A DNA stretch of 64,000 nt from Saccopteryx bilineata. Taxonomy: Eukaryota > Chordata > Mammalia > Chiroptera > Emballonuridae. The position numbers and the translations under genes are program-made. The notes beneath the pieces were generated by a model, which saw only the letters and a list, made by a program, of their open reading frames with translations, ran no database searches and was not told the origin of the DNA. The stretch covers positions 132,300,266-132,364,265 of the forward strand of contig NC_089491.1 in the NCBI RefSeq assembly GCF_036850765.1, in the 5' to 3' direction. This document shows positions 22,590 to 33,534 of the stretch, piece by piece (the first letter of the stretch is position 1; each line of letters opens with the position of its first letter).

Positions 22590-23260
22590 CGCCCTGCCCA
22601 GGGGCCCACCACTCTTGCTGGGCGGGTGCCCCTTCTCCGCCTACCCTGTCGGGACAGCAGCCCTGCCCCGCCACGTGAGAAGGAGGTAGGGGTGGGTGGG
22701 ATGGAAGATCGGGGTTATTCCCAAACTGGGCGGGGTGGGAGGTGATGCTGGAGGAGAAGTGGGCGCAGGTAGGGATGCAGGTGGGGGCGCGGGAGTGGGT
22801 TGGACGTAAGGATGTGGAAATCTGGGCCAGGGGTGCATACAAGGGGAGCTGGAGGCGAGGAGCGGTGGGTGCCCTGTCTGGCCCGTATTGGGGCCCACGG
22901 TTCCCTGGAGCCACTCAGCATGAACTAGGGTGGAGGCTGGACTATTGGAGACTAGGGAGGGGCGCAGCACGAGAAGGCCAGGGGAGGAGAAGGGGCTCGT
23001 AGACCACGGGGATGGCCGGGAGGGAAGTGGAAGGCGGAGAAGGCAGGACCCTGGCGCGAGGCGCACCGTGGAGCCGCAGCGAGCTGGTAGAGGTCCGGAG
23101 TCGTGGAGCGCCGCTTTGCGGAGCTCGGGCTAGCGCAGGCGGTGAGCAATACGCGCAGGGCATGGGCGGGACGCGGACCCTGGCCGGCTGAATGGAACCT
23201 GCCTCTGGGAATTCTACGTGGGAAGTTGAGGGCGCAGCAGGGCCGGAGAGCGGGGCTCGG
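22590..23260. promoter_or_regulatory. CpG-rich segment, possible CpG-island promoter
   Basis: GC-rich sequence with many CpGs, densest at about 22940-23200 (GGCGCGAGGCGCACCG, GAGCGCCGC, TACGCGCAGG). The GGTGAGCA at about 23140 on the plus strand could serve as a 5' splice donor. No coding exon is recognised, so this may be the start of a non-coding transcript or an alternative promoter. Confidence 0.4.
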
Positions 23261-24344
23261 GACTTTCTGAGGTCCCTTTGGGATAACTGAGATTCCTGTG
23301 CTGCCGGAGGTCCCTGCAGAGCCAGGTTCTCAGCTGAGTAAAGGGTTTCCTAGGGGGTGGCCGGAAGCTGGGGGAAATGCTCTCTGGGGGATGGGGAGGG
23401 AGAGAGTCTCCCTGGTGGGTAGGGGAGCAGGACTTGGACGTTTTGAACCCGGCAGGCTCAGGGGACACAGGAGGCTCAGGGGACACAGGAGGCTCAGGGG
23501 ACACAGGCCCGCGGGGAGGGAGGGAGGAAGCCCCAGGCTGGTCTAGCAGCGCCAGGCTCTGCACATTTCTCGGTTTTGTTAGCAACGATGTTGCCTCCTA
23601 CATCCCTTTAAGGAATGTTTTAAAAGTAACCCTTTAGCAAGAGTGCCAGAACCTGATTCTTGACCTATATGCTGGTTACTTTGCGTTCAAGAGTGGGAAA
23701 CTTGCCAGACTTGACAGTGATCCCTTCTTTCAGAGGCTGTCCTGACTGTAAGTGGCAGGGATGCGCACTACTTGCTTTGAGGTCGGCGCTCTGGACAGAA
23801 CTCATCCTAAGATGTAGAGATCCTGGGTATGAATTCTTGTGACCTGGGCTTGAGGGACAAGTGGAGTTCGCAGTTTTTATCTTATCAAGATATCGCCAAA
23901 ACATGCCGTTTAAAAATGGTTAAATGCAAACAGCTGAGACATGAATTATGCGTTGGTTTCCAGGCGGCAAGGATTTAAAATGATGATGACACAATGTGTG
24001 TGTCGCTTCACTGGCAGTCCATCCCTGTGCGGTGGGGAATGTTGCGAAACAGATATTAAAGATTAGAGAGGAAAATGGGGATTGCTTTCCCTCAGGTCAG
24101 TTTGTTCAGGCAACCATCAGCTAATTTGGCCCATATTGTGTGGGCGCAGCAGTTCAGTTCATGTTGAGAAAGTGTTATTTCTGCTTCACTGTTTTAACTA
24201 CCAGACTGTGCTGCGTAAGATAGTCAGCAAAGGTTAACTGGCTCAAAGCTGTCTTAACGGCATTAAATAAAATTTATGTTTTGCTAATGAGAAAGTGAAT
24301 TTTGACCCAGTTTCCTTGAATATTATATTTTAAGTGGTATTCAT
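23261..24344. other. Unique sequence with a short tandem repeat, no gene recognised
   Basis: Apart from the three-copy 18-bp repeat listed separately, I see no exon or repeat family here. Confidence 0.45.
23454..23507 (+). repeat. Three-copy 18-bp tandem repeat
   Basis: The unit AGGCTCAGGGGACACAGG occurs three times in a row without change. The length is a multiple of three, but no gene is supported across it. Confidence 0.95.
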
Positions 24345-24620
24345 TTTTTTAAAATAATTTTTTCTAGTCTTCAATTAAAGTTGGTGTACAATATTATATT
24401 AGTTTCTGGTGTACCATCTGGTCTAATAACTATTTCTGGTCTAATAACTATTAGACACTTATGTAACTTATGAAGTGATCATCTCAATAAATCTAATTAT
24501 TCATTTCACACCATATATACTTATCACAATACTGGTGTTCATTTTCTTAACGAAAATAACTTTACACTGTACATTTGAAACTTAAAATTAATTCTCTGTA
24601 TTTATCACAGCCATTTTATA
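24345..24620 (-). mobile_element. Old L1 3'-UTR fragment
   Basis: The plus strand reads ttggtgtacaatattatatt, then tttctggtgtaccatctggt, the reverse complement of the L1M 3'-UTR end. An internal 17-bp duplication (tctggtctaataactat) is visible near 24418-24450. Confidence 0.7.
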
Positions 24621-24787
24621 AAACCTCATTCACTCAAAGAATTTAACCAATAATTAGTGTTTAGGATATTACTATTCTTGAAATGCACCTAAGAGAGATG
24701 AAATAGAACATAGAATTTTTACATCAGTATTGCACATAAGTACTTTAGTAAACACATTGCTTGTGCAATGTACTAATATATACTTCT

Positions 24788-24972
24788 TTAATATTTTAAT
24801 TTATTGATTTGAGAGAGAGAGAAGAAAGGAGAGAGAGAAACGTCGACTTGTTGTTCTACCTCCTTAGGCTTTCACTGGCTGATTCTTGTCTGTGCCCTGA
24901 CTGGAGATGGAGCCCACACCCTTGCTGTATCCGGACAACATTCTGAACAACTGAGTTACCCGGCCAGAGCAA
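24788..24972 (-). mobile_element. Old tRNA-derived SINE
   Basis: On the minus strand the head (CTCTGGCCGGGTAACTCAG) and the GA-rich end remain, but the copy is strongly diverged. Confidence 0.65.
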
Positions 24973-25099
24973 TATCATCAGAGCATTCTAAACAGTGGAA
25001 AGGCCTCTGAGAAACATTTGCACTGTACCAAAATTCCGGGTCTAACTTGATTACTGTACAGTCTCTTTCATCCCTCCCCCCTCCACTAGATCATAGCAA

Positions 25100-25262
25100 T
25101 TACCAACACTGTGTAGCACTTGTCATGTTATTTTGATTTTGATCTGTTTTTTACAAGTCTGCCTCTCCCCGAGATTGTGAACAAAGCTCCTGAGGGTAAG
25201 CACCATATCCTAGTTACTTTGGTATCAACAGTGCCACAGACATAGGTGTTTGATTAATGTTT
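25100..25262 (+). mobile_element. L2 3'-end fragment
   Basis: The order of words (agcaccatatcctagttactt, then gtgccacagacataggtg and ttgattaatgttt) matches the L2 3' end. Confidence 0.6.
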
Positions 25263-25284
25263 CCCCAGTTCAAGAGGGAAAGAT

Positions 25285-25638
25285 GGCCCTGGCTGGTTTG
25301 CTCAGTGGTAGAGTGTTGGCCTGGCGTGCAGGAGTCCCGGGTTCAAATCCTGGCCAGGACACACAGGAGAAGTGCCCATCTGCTTCTCCAGCCCTGCCCC
25401 TCTCCTTTCTCTCTGTCTCTCTCTTCCCCTCCCGCAGCCAAGGCTCCACTGGAGCGAAGTTTGCCAGGGCCCTAAGGATGGCTCTGTGGCCTCTGCCTCA
25501 AGCCCTAGAATGGCTCTGATTGCGGCAGAGCGAAGCCCCAAGAAGGGCAGATCATCGCTCCCTGGTGGGTGTGCCGGGTGGATTCCAGTCAGGCACATGC
25601 AGGAGTCTGTCTGACTGCCTCCCCGTTTCCAGCTTCGG

Positions 25639-25674
<36 letters not shown>
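25285..25674 (+). mobile_element. Long tRNA-derived SINE (family A)
   Basis: Flanked by GAAAGAT on both sides (25278-25284 and 25675-25681). It ends in a long, nearly pure A-tail, which suggests a recent insertion. Confidence 0.94.
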
Positions 25675-25676
<2 letters not shown>

Positions 25677-26072
25677 AAGATATCCAATACATGTGACCGT
25701 AAACAGCATACATGTGTCTCTAAAAACAGTATGTTTTTGCAATTTCAATAAAATTATGATAAAATTTAATCTTAATTTACATTCTTACAGTGGTGGGAAA
25801 TTCTTCATCATGATTACTAAGTTAGTACTCTACTGCTTTTTTTGTAAAATCTCTGCATCTTCAAAGGTGTAACTTGGCAGTGGTTAATGTCAACAGTTTC
25901 TTCACTCTTATAATTTAATTTGAAGACTTACTGGTTTGCTTTAAATTTGCTGTTAACAAACTAGTGAGGCTATATGTAAAAATCACTTACTGTTTTTCAT
26001 TCAGTCTACCTGATTATTCCCATAATTTATTGCTCATTTATTCATAAGACTCAATTTCCTATAGATTTTAAA
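25675..26072. other. AT-rich unique sequence, nothing recognised
   Basis: No exon or repeat family is clear in this stretch. Confidence 0.4.
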
Positions 26073-26412
26073 ATGATTTTTTTTTTTTTTTTTTTTTTTT
26101 TACAGAGAGAGAGTCAGAGAGAGGGACAGACAGACAGGAACGGAGAGATGAGAAGCATCAATCAATAGTTTTCCGTTGAGTGTTGCAACACCTTAGTTGT
26201 TCATTGATTGCTTTCTCACATGTGCCTTGACCACGGGCCTTCAGCAGACCGAGTAACCCCTTGCTTGAGCCAGCGACCTTGGGTCCAAGCTGGTGAGCTT
26301 TTTGCTCAAGCCAGGTAAACCTGTGCTCAAGCTGGTGACCTTGGGGTCTCGAACCTGGGTCCTCTGCATCCCAGTCCGACACTCTATCCACTGCACCACC
26401 ACCTGATGAGGC
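26073..26412 (-). mobile_element. tRNA-derived SINE (family B)
   Basis: Minus-strand copy with a T-run at its plus-strand left end and GCCTCATCAGGTGG at its head. Similar AT-rich words (aaaatgattttt, aaaagaattttt) flank it. Confidence 0.9.
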
Positions 26413-27124
26413 AAAAGAATTTTTTATCATAGGATGTACAAGAGATTACAAGGTTTTATACTAATAGAAATAGAGTTGAATAAGAAAAGTTAAATTATAT
26501 GTATACTGTAGAAAGTGTTATTTCTGCAAACACAGAAAATATTTTGACAGATGTGATTTGTGTCAGGAATATAAATAGAGGAATAGAATACCATAGTTAT
26601 AAGGCTGAAAAGTTTTTGTTCATTAAGGAAGACTAAAGATAATGTCTGAACTATTGTTAGCATATCACTAATATTTAACAATTTTAAACACTCTGGAGTG
26701 GAAAAGAAAAGTCAAAAGCTTAAAATGTAGTCTAACCAATGTTCCCAAACATGTTTAAAATGTGGTAGAGAAAGATAACTCAAAAGGTAACTATTGTCAT
26801 CTGAACAGTCAGCCTGGTGTGTGATCCCAGGCTGACACGTGGGAGGGGAAGCTACACTGAGCAGCTTCAAAACTGCTGGGTGTGTAACCTTAGATCACTA
26901 CATCCTCTCTGGGGTCCCTTTCCCAATCTATAAAATAAGGAGGTTAAACTAGACCACTTCTAAGGTTCTTCTAGTTCTAAACAGCAATGATTCCACATTT
27001 CTTCCATGGATCAGGAGAGAGATTCTGAAAGGATAGGATTTGGGTTTATATAGAGACATTACCTTTTAGTGACCATGCTGTGTTTTATAGAGTCAGTGCT
27101 CTTTAGACTGGCTTATCTTGTGTT
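26413..27124. other. Unique sequence with a MIR-like trace
   Basis: A MIR-like segment occurs at about 26880-26995 (caatctataaaataaggagg, ctagaccacttctaaggttc). No gene is seen. Confidence 0.4.
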
Positions 27125-27140
27125 GCTAATATAACAAAGT

Positions 27141-27513
27141 GTTTTTTTTTTCCTTTTTTTTTTTTTGTTACTAAAGCTGGAAACGGGGAGAGACAGTCAG
27201 ACAGACTCCCGCATGCGCCCGACCGGGATCCACCCGGCACGCCCACCAGGGGCGATGCTCTGCCCCTCTGGCGCATCGCTCTGTGACCAGAGCCACTCCA
27301 GCGCCTGGGGCAGAGGCCAAGGAGCCATCCCCAGCGCCTGGGTCATCTCTGCTCCAATGGAGCCTTGGCTGTGGGAGGGGAAGAGAGAGACAGAGAGGAA
27401 GGAGGGGGGGTGGAGAAGCAAATGGGGGCTTCTCCTATGTGCCCTGGCCGGGAATCGAACCTGGTCCCCCGCACACCAGGCCGATGCTCTACCGCTGAGC
27501 CAACCGGCCAGGG
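27141..27513 (-). mobile_element. Long tRNA-derived SINE (family A)
   Basis: Flanked by CTAATATAACAAAGT (27126-27140) and CTAATATGACAAAGT (27514-27528). The minus-strand head is CCCTGGCCGGTTGGCTCAG. Confidence 0.93.
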
Positions 27514-27637
27514 CTAATATGACAAAGTTTTGTTCGGAGCAGTGGTATGCCAATGTAAGCCTATAATTTTCTTTATTGTAATTTGCTCTTGCCTCAGCAA
27601 CCCTTCAGAAAGTGATATACTAGTAAATTCATTTTTT

Positions 27638-27983
27638 TTAATTTTTTTATTTTTATTTTTTTTTTACAGGGACAGAGAGAGAGTCAGAGAGAGGGATAGG
27701 CAGGGACAGACAGGAACAGAGAGAGGTGAGAAGCATCAATCATCAGCCCTTCGCTGCGAGACCCCAGTTGTTCATTGATTGCTTTCTCATATGTGCCCCG
27801 ACCGCAGACCTTCAGCAGACTGAGCAACATCCTGCTCGAGCCAGTGACCCTGGGTTTAAGCTGGCGAGCTTTTTGCTCAAACCAGGTGAACCCACGCTCA
27901 AGCTGGTGACCTCGGGGTCTCGAACCTGGGTCCTCCGCATCCCAGTCCGACGCTCCATCCACTGCGCCACCGCCTGGTTAGGC
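27638..27983 (-). mobile_element. tRNA-derived SINE (family B)
   Basis: The flanking words AGTAAATTCATTTTT recur on both sides (27622 and 27984). The minus-strand head reads GCCTAACCAGGCGGTGG. Confidence 0.92.
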
Positions 27984-27998
27984 AGTAAATTCATTTTT

Positions 27999-28524
27999 AA
28001 TTTAAGAATAGTGACTTTTTTAAATTATTCAGTTATTAAAACTTTGAAGACTAATGTTGAAGTATGTTCAAATGAACACATCAATGAAATGTCTAAAGAA
28101 AATGTTTAAATAAATGAAAAATTCTAATGGTGTTTGTAGGTCTTCAGAGAAGTCACTTAAAAGGGGGGGGTGAGGAGGAAGGGAGCTGTGGAGGGGCCGT
28201 GAATGTGTGTAAGGGGGGGGGCGGGAGAACTGGCAGCAAGGACTTTCACAAAGTCTGTATTTTTTCTGTGACTCCAAGCTTCCAACATTGTAGGGTCAAT
28301 GGCATAACCCTGGACAAGAAGATGCAAGTGCTGCAAGAGAGAGGGCTGTGCTCGACCCTTTTTTTCTATCTGTACTCCGAGGATTCATAAGGCTTACTGA
28401 AAAAGCTTCCTGAAGGGCTACAAGGACACTCATTATACATATTTTTGTGTTTCTATCTGTGTAAGTGGAGTTGCTTCCCTCCAGACCACTAGAGTAAGGG
28501 TGGGTGTGTGGGCAGGTTTGTCAT

Positions 28525-28555
<31 letters not shown>

Positions 28556-29519
28556 CATTCCATGGACATACATAGTGAACCCTCAAATATCTGCAGCCCT
28601 GGTGCATAGTCTAGAACTCACCGGTCACTCATGAGCTGCAGGTATTCTGGGAGATGTACTGTAGCTCCACCAAAGCCATGGATATCAAAGGTGTCATCTC
28701 CATCCTGATTGGTGAACTGTACACACTAAGAGCAAGATCCTATCCTATATATTTCCATCAAGCATGGATGGAAGGAGGTACCAAGATCCCCTTCCCACAA
28801 CAGGCTGCCCTGCCTGATGACATGTGCAAATACCACTTTAGTTCTCGAGCAGCAGCCCGTGCCTTTTTGGTGTAAGGCCTCATGCAGCAGTGCTCTGATC
28901 AGCCTTGGCAGGTGGAGGTTGGGTCAGATTGAGAACGCTGGTAGCAAGACAGGGTCACAGTGAGGGCATAATGAGACATAAACCTTTGTTCCACCAGCCA
29001 GGTCACTCTTCTTGTTTAATTTATTGTTACTTCCTCACTCACACTAAAGATCTTTTCCTCACTTTCATCTGTATTTTTACCCTGGGAGGTAAGTGGCTTT
29101 CTGGTTAACATTTTTCCCACTGATACTTGAGTGATGCTTTCACTCAGAAAAGAACAAATGTCATCAAGTCGTGGCTGAAGAAATACCCACAGTCAGGAAC
29201 CACTTCCCCAACGTTACTTCCCAGTAGACATACCTCAGAGTCAAGATTAAGTTATGCTTTCCCAACATATTAACATGGCCCACAAGAAAGAGTTTTAAGC
29301 AGCATCCATGCTGTTCCTAGACCCTACCCCAAGCAGCTCACAATCCACTGCACAGATACCCCCACTCTTATTTGGGGTTCACCCACCAGTGGGCTCCTCT
29401 GATTACTGACTGCTAAATAATGAGCGAGCCGCTCTCTCGTCTTCACTGATACTCACTGAAAAATATACCGTCAGTAACTTCTTCAGTCACAGACGGCTGT
29501 CTGCCCTATTTCCCTAAGG
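27999..29519. other. Unique sequence with a (CA)n microsatellite
   Basis: An (AC)n run occupies 28525-28551. G-runs occur near 28165 and 28215. No exon is recognised. Confidence 0.5.
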
Positions 29520-30371
29520 CAGGGGTCCCCAAACTTTTTACACAGGGGCCAGTTAACTGTCCCTCAGACTGTTGGAAGGCCAGAGTATAAAAAAAACTAT
29601 GAACAAATGCCTATGCACACTGCACATCTTATTTTAAAGTAAAAAAACAAAACAGGAAAAAATACAATATTTAAAATAAAAAACAAGTAATTTTTTTTTT
29701 TTTTTTTTGTATTTTTCTGAAGCTGGAAACGGGGAGAGACAGTCAGACAGACTCCTGCATGCGCCTGACCGGGATCCACCGGGCACGCCCACCAGGGGGC
29801 GACGCTCTGCCCACCAGGGGGCGATGCTCTGCCCCTCCGGGGCATTGCTCTGTCAGGACCAGAGCCACTCTAGCGCCTGGGCAGAGGCCAAGGAGCCATC
29901 CCCAGTACCTGGGTCATCCCTGCTCCAATGGAGCCTCGCTGCAGGAGGGGGAGAGAGAGACAGAGAGGAACTTAGGGGGAGGGGTGGAGAAGCAGATGGG
30001 CGCTTTTCCTGTGTGCCCTGGCCGGGAATCGAACCCGAGACTTCTGTATGCCAGGCCAATGCTCTACCACTGAGCCAACCGGCCAGGGCCAAGAACAAGT
30101 AAATTTAAATCAACAAACTGACCAGTATTTCAATGGGAACTGTGGGCCTGCTTTTGGCTAATGAGATGCTCAATGTCCGGTTCCATATTTGTCACTGCTA
30201 GCTGTAACAAGTGAAATGACGTGCTTCCGGAGCTGTGAGGAGTCTGTCCTGCGTCACCAGAAGTTGTACTGTATGTGAGCGATGCCGCGCTTTGCTGACC
30301 ATGAAGGAAAGAGATGTCCCTTCCGCAAGTGCGTGGGGGCTGGATAATTGGCCGTAGTTTGGGGACCCCTA
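29520..30371. mobile_element. Non-autonomous hAT-like DNA transposon, with a nested SINE
   Basis: The left end CAGGGGTCCCCAAAC and right end GTTTGGGGACCCCT(A) are inverted repeats. Flanks CCCTAAGG (29512-29519) and CCTAAGG (30372-30378) fit an 8-bp hAT duplication with one change at the right boundary. The element has no transposase. A family A SINE sits inside and is younger. Confidence 0.85.
29692..30090 (-). mobile_element. Long tRNA-derived SINE (family A) nested in the hAT element
   Basis: AACAAGTAA-type flanks occur before 29692 and after 30090 (aaaacaagtaa, aagaacaagtaa). The minus-strand head is GGCCCTGGCCGGTTGG. Confidence 0.92.
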
Positions 30372-30735
30372 CCTAAGGGATAGGAAGCTTTCCCTGAGGG
30401 AGGTGTAGGCTGCTTCACCTGTTCATTAAGGCTAAGCTGGAGATGAGAGACAGAGCCCATCTCCTCAAACTTCGTCTGGGAGGCAGTGGGCTTTGGGGAA
30501 GGGCACATGACGTCTATTTCAAACCAAGAGCTCCCAGGCACCAGTCACCTTGGTACTTTTGGAAACCAAAGGAAGCAATCAGTAGGAGTTAAACTAACGC
30601 CTTGCTTTCCCTAAGCACAAGCCCCAAGATACCCCAAACCCATGCCCCCTTCACAGTACACAGAAACACATCGCTATAATGGGTGAAATAGTTAGTAGGC
30701 AAGTCAATGTTTTCCACAAGTAAACTTTACTTGGA

Positions 30736-33534
30736 TTACTTTGGGGTGGGAATATTTTTTCCCTGGACAGAACCTTTAGCAGCTCTGGGTACATCAGGAG
30801 GCCTGCAGGTGGGTCTGGGATGGGGCACAGTTCCTCTGTAGGGCACAGATAGGGGTTGCTGTTCCTTTAATGCCACAACTATCTGGGCCTGTCTGTCCTC
30901 ATTTCTGGTATGACTACTAGTTGTAGAGCTCTGGCCAGCAAAGAGGGCTGCTTGGCTGCAGGACTTGGTAATTGTTGCTTTAGAGGAGGCGGCTCTGGAG
31001 TTGGGAGGAAGCCCCTGGACAGGCTGTGGGCAGGCCCGCACTGCAGCCTTCTGTTCTGCTTTCCCAAACTTCGCCGTGGAGGGAGGGGGCTCGCGAGGGC
31101 GGCTGGAGCCTAGAGCATCCTGATGCCCAGCTTTCTCCTCCAGTGACTTTCCGGTGTCTGATACCCCAGTAAAGGCAGCTCTCCTTTTAACTGGGCCCCT
31201 GCTCTGCGCTGGTACAGGGCTGCCATTTCCCTGGGAAATTCTCTGGGGTAACCGAGGAATAAACTTTTTAAAAAATCTCTTCATTCTCTTTGTGAAGAGG
31301 CTGTCAGGAGACTGGTCCTTCTGGGACAGGGTCTGGGGGAACTTGCCCCCCTGCATCTCCTCTAAAGCAGCGTCTTGGGTAAGAAATGTTTTCTTTTTGA
31401 GTTCTGATGCTTTGATCCCTGTGTCTCCTCCACTGAACTTCTCTGACTGGGAGTCTGTGGGGCTCACTTCCATTGTAGCTTGTGGTAAATTATTAATCTT
31501 GTACAAAGATTCCTTGCCCACAAAAGAGTCAGCAGAAACAGGAAGATTCAAGATGGTGGCTGAATATTCTTTCTCTTCATGAAGGCTTTTAGAGCCTCCT
31601 CTAAGGGGTATAAAGCCCCCGGGTTGGGACTTTATCTTAGAAATTAGGCTGGTTGAGGAGGAAAAGTTAGAATTGATCAAGGAATGGGATGAAGTATTGT
31701 TTATGAAGTGCTTTACTGATTCAGGGACTTTGGCTGGGTGTCCCCACAGCATCCTTGTATGAAACCTCTTAATATGGAACTCCAATATCTGCTCAGTAGT
31801 GGACTCAAAGGAAAAAAGCTCTTGGGACACATTCAGGGAGCAGTTCAGGTCCATAGATGGTGGCAAACTTGTTTGTTCTATTCCGGTCTGGGATTTTATA
31901 GAAGGTGTTTGCTTCATAGTGTGCATTGAACTATGCTCAGTCCCAGGGGTCTGTCCCTTACTAATTGCCTCAAGTTTCTTGTTCAAGTGTACTTTCATGC
32001 CATTTGCCTGTTTTCTGTGACTTGCTGTTGGCCCTGACACCACAGAATGTTCTCTGCTAATGTCTAGGTTTGTGTGGGAGTCACACCCCACATCCTTATC
32101 TGAAGAGCTGTGTGAGTGACTGGACAGATGATCTGCATCATCCTCTTGGCTGTCTCTCTCCTCTGTCCCCTTGTTCTCTTCTAGGTGAAACATTTCTGAG
32201 CCCTTTTTGTAGAAGCTTCCTGGTTGTCTCAATCTAACATTTAGATTGTTTCTACTTGGGCTTTTATACATGGAGATCTGTGAGTGGCCATAACAGCTCT
32301 TTGACTCAGATATGGCCAAGGAATTCCTCAGAGGCCTCATCAGGGACAGAATCTCGAGGATCCTGAGGGGCAGGCCCCACCGGTGTTGGATGAGCCTCTT
32401 TCTAATGTGATGCTCAAGTGTCTTTTGAATTTGACATCTGAGATAAAATTCCATAGGATAAATGGAAATTGAAACATCGGCCACAGAGGGTAGACCCCAC
32501 ACAGATTCCCGTTGTTTCTTCAGTATATTCTGTTCTAGGTGATCCATTTTAGATGAGGTGAGAAGTTCTGATTTATTCTGGAGGTCATCGAAGCATACTC
32601 CATAGGCCCTAATCTGAGGTATGGGACTAGATGGTAGGACTGGGAGTGGGGATTGAAGAGGGGCCTGGGGTTGGATCTGAGTGAGAGGTAGGGACCGGGA
32701 TTGGGGCATGGTTTGAGGCAAAGGTTGAGGTTGGGCCTCAGGCAAGGATGGAGGTAAGACATAAGGAAGTATTGGGGATTCTGGGCCTGTGGAGGCATTG
32801 GCAAGGCTATTGAAAACAAAGATTGAGGAGTAGTCATCTGAGGACTGTACAGGTGATGTTAAGGACTCGCTGTGCGGTGAAGGAAGACCCCAGGATAATT
32901 GAACGGATTCTTGCTTCATATCGTCCTCCCCAGTCCTGGGGTTTGTGCAGTGCTGTTCCGAGTCCTGCTTGTCAGGGCTGAGAAAGAAAAGATGTCCAGG
33001 ATCTATGAGTTTGGCTTCAGGGTCTCTCCCAAAAGAGTTCTGTGTAGAATGTCGGTCAGGAGACTCTTGATGAAAATTATATTGATCCAGGTGCGAAGAG
33101 AATGATTCTTTGGTTTGGGGTGGGGAATGGTGCACAGGGAGTTTGCACTCTGAGGGAGGAAAAGGCTCTGGAGGCAGAGTGTGACCCGGAGGTGAGGGTG
33201 ACTGAAAATTACCCAAGGTGGTCACTGGGTTAGGGGCAGGATTGGAGGGAGGTGATGAAAAAGGCTTGGGCAGAGGAGGTGGTGTTATGTCTGCTGAAGG
33301 AACTGCTGAGAAGGCAGAGGACTGACTGGATGATCGCTCAGTCATAGGGCCTGGGGAAGCCAAAGGGGACACTGAGGGAGTAGAATCTTCCAGGGCCTCT
33401 GAGGATGGTAGATGGTTGACATAAGCAGTTGTGTTATTACACACCTCCCAGGAGGGGCCTGGGCATGGAAGCTGATAGAAGCGGACGGTATCATGGTGCT
33501 GACCTAGGGGGCTGAGGAGACAGGAGGTACAGAG
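30736..33534 (-). CDS. SPATA31D1: Large last exon of the SPATA31D-like gene
   Basis: The exon probably starts at 33534 after the acceptor GGTCCTGGCTGCAG; the seven codons upstream of that acceptor are open but probably intronic. The frame stays open for about 932 codons and ends at a stop at 30736. No internal stop or frameshift is seen, which argues for selection or recent origin. The segment is Ser/Pro-rich without a known enzymatic domain. Confidence 0.82.
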   Translation of the reverse strand, partial: LCTSCLLSPLGQHHDTVRFYQLPCPGPSWEVCNNTTAYVNHLPSSEALEDSTPSVSPLASPGPMTERSSSQSSAFSAVPSADITPPPLPKPFSSPPSNPAPNPVTTLGNFQSPSPPGHTLPPEPFPPSECKLPVHHSPPQTKESFSSHLDQYNFHQESPDRHSTQNSFGRDPEAKLIDPGHLFFLSPDKQDSEQHCTNPRTGEDDMKQESVQLSWGLPSPHSESLTSPVQSSDDYSSIFVFNSLANASTGPESPILPYVLPPSLPEAQPQPLPQTMPQSRSLPLTQIQPQAPLQSPLPVLPSSPIPQIRAYGVCFDDLQNKSELLTSSKMDHLEQNILKKQRESVWGLPSVADVSISIYPMEFYLRCQIQKTLEHHIRKRLIQHRWGLPLRILEILSLMRPLRNSLAISESKSCYGHSQISMYKSPSRNNLNVRLRQPGSFYKKGSEMFHLEENKGTEERDSQEDDADHLSSHSHSSSDKDVGCDSHTNLDISREHSVVSGPTASHRKQANGMKVHLNKKLEAISKGQTPGTEHSSMHTMKQTPSIKSQTGIEQTSLPPSMDLNCSLNVSQELFSFESTTEQILEFHIKRFHTRMLWGHPAKVPESVKHFINNTSSHSLINSNFSSSTSLISKIKSQPGGFIPLRGGSKSLHEEKEYSATILNLPVSADSFVGKESLYKINNLPQATMEVSPTDSQSEKFSGGDTGIKASELKKKTFLTQDAALEEMQGGKFPQTLSQKDQSPDSLFTKRMKRFFKKFIPRLPQRISQGNGSPVPAQSRGPVKRRAAFTGVSDTGKSLEEKAGHQDALGSSRPREPPPSTAKFGKAEQKAAVRACPQPVQGLPPNSRAASSKATITKSCSQAALFAGQSSTTSSHTRNEDRQAQIVVALKEQQPLSVPYRGTVPHPRPTCRPPDVPRAAKGSVQGKNIPTPK

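Noticed and set aside
22641..23163. Several overlapping Pro/Arg-rich open frames on both strands
   Set aside because: They share one GC-rich stretch, occur in many frames at once and match no family.
23454..23507. CRISPR-like array
   Set aside because: Only three contiguous units with no spacers, in a mammalian genome.
28525..28551. CA repeat as a possible regulatory element
   Set aside because: An ordinary microsatellite without neighbouring features.
31154..31582. Plus-strand frames inside the SPATA31D-like last exon
   Set aside because: They are antisense shadows of a long minus-strand coding exon with clear family similarity.
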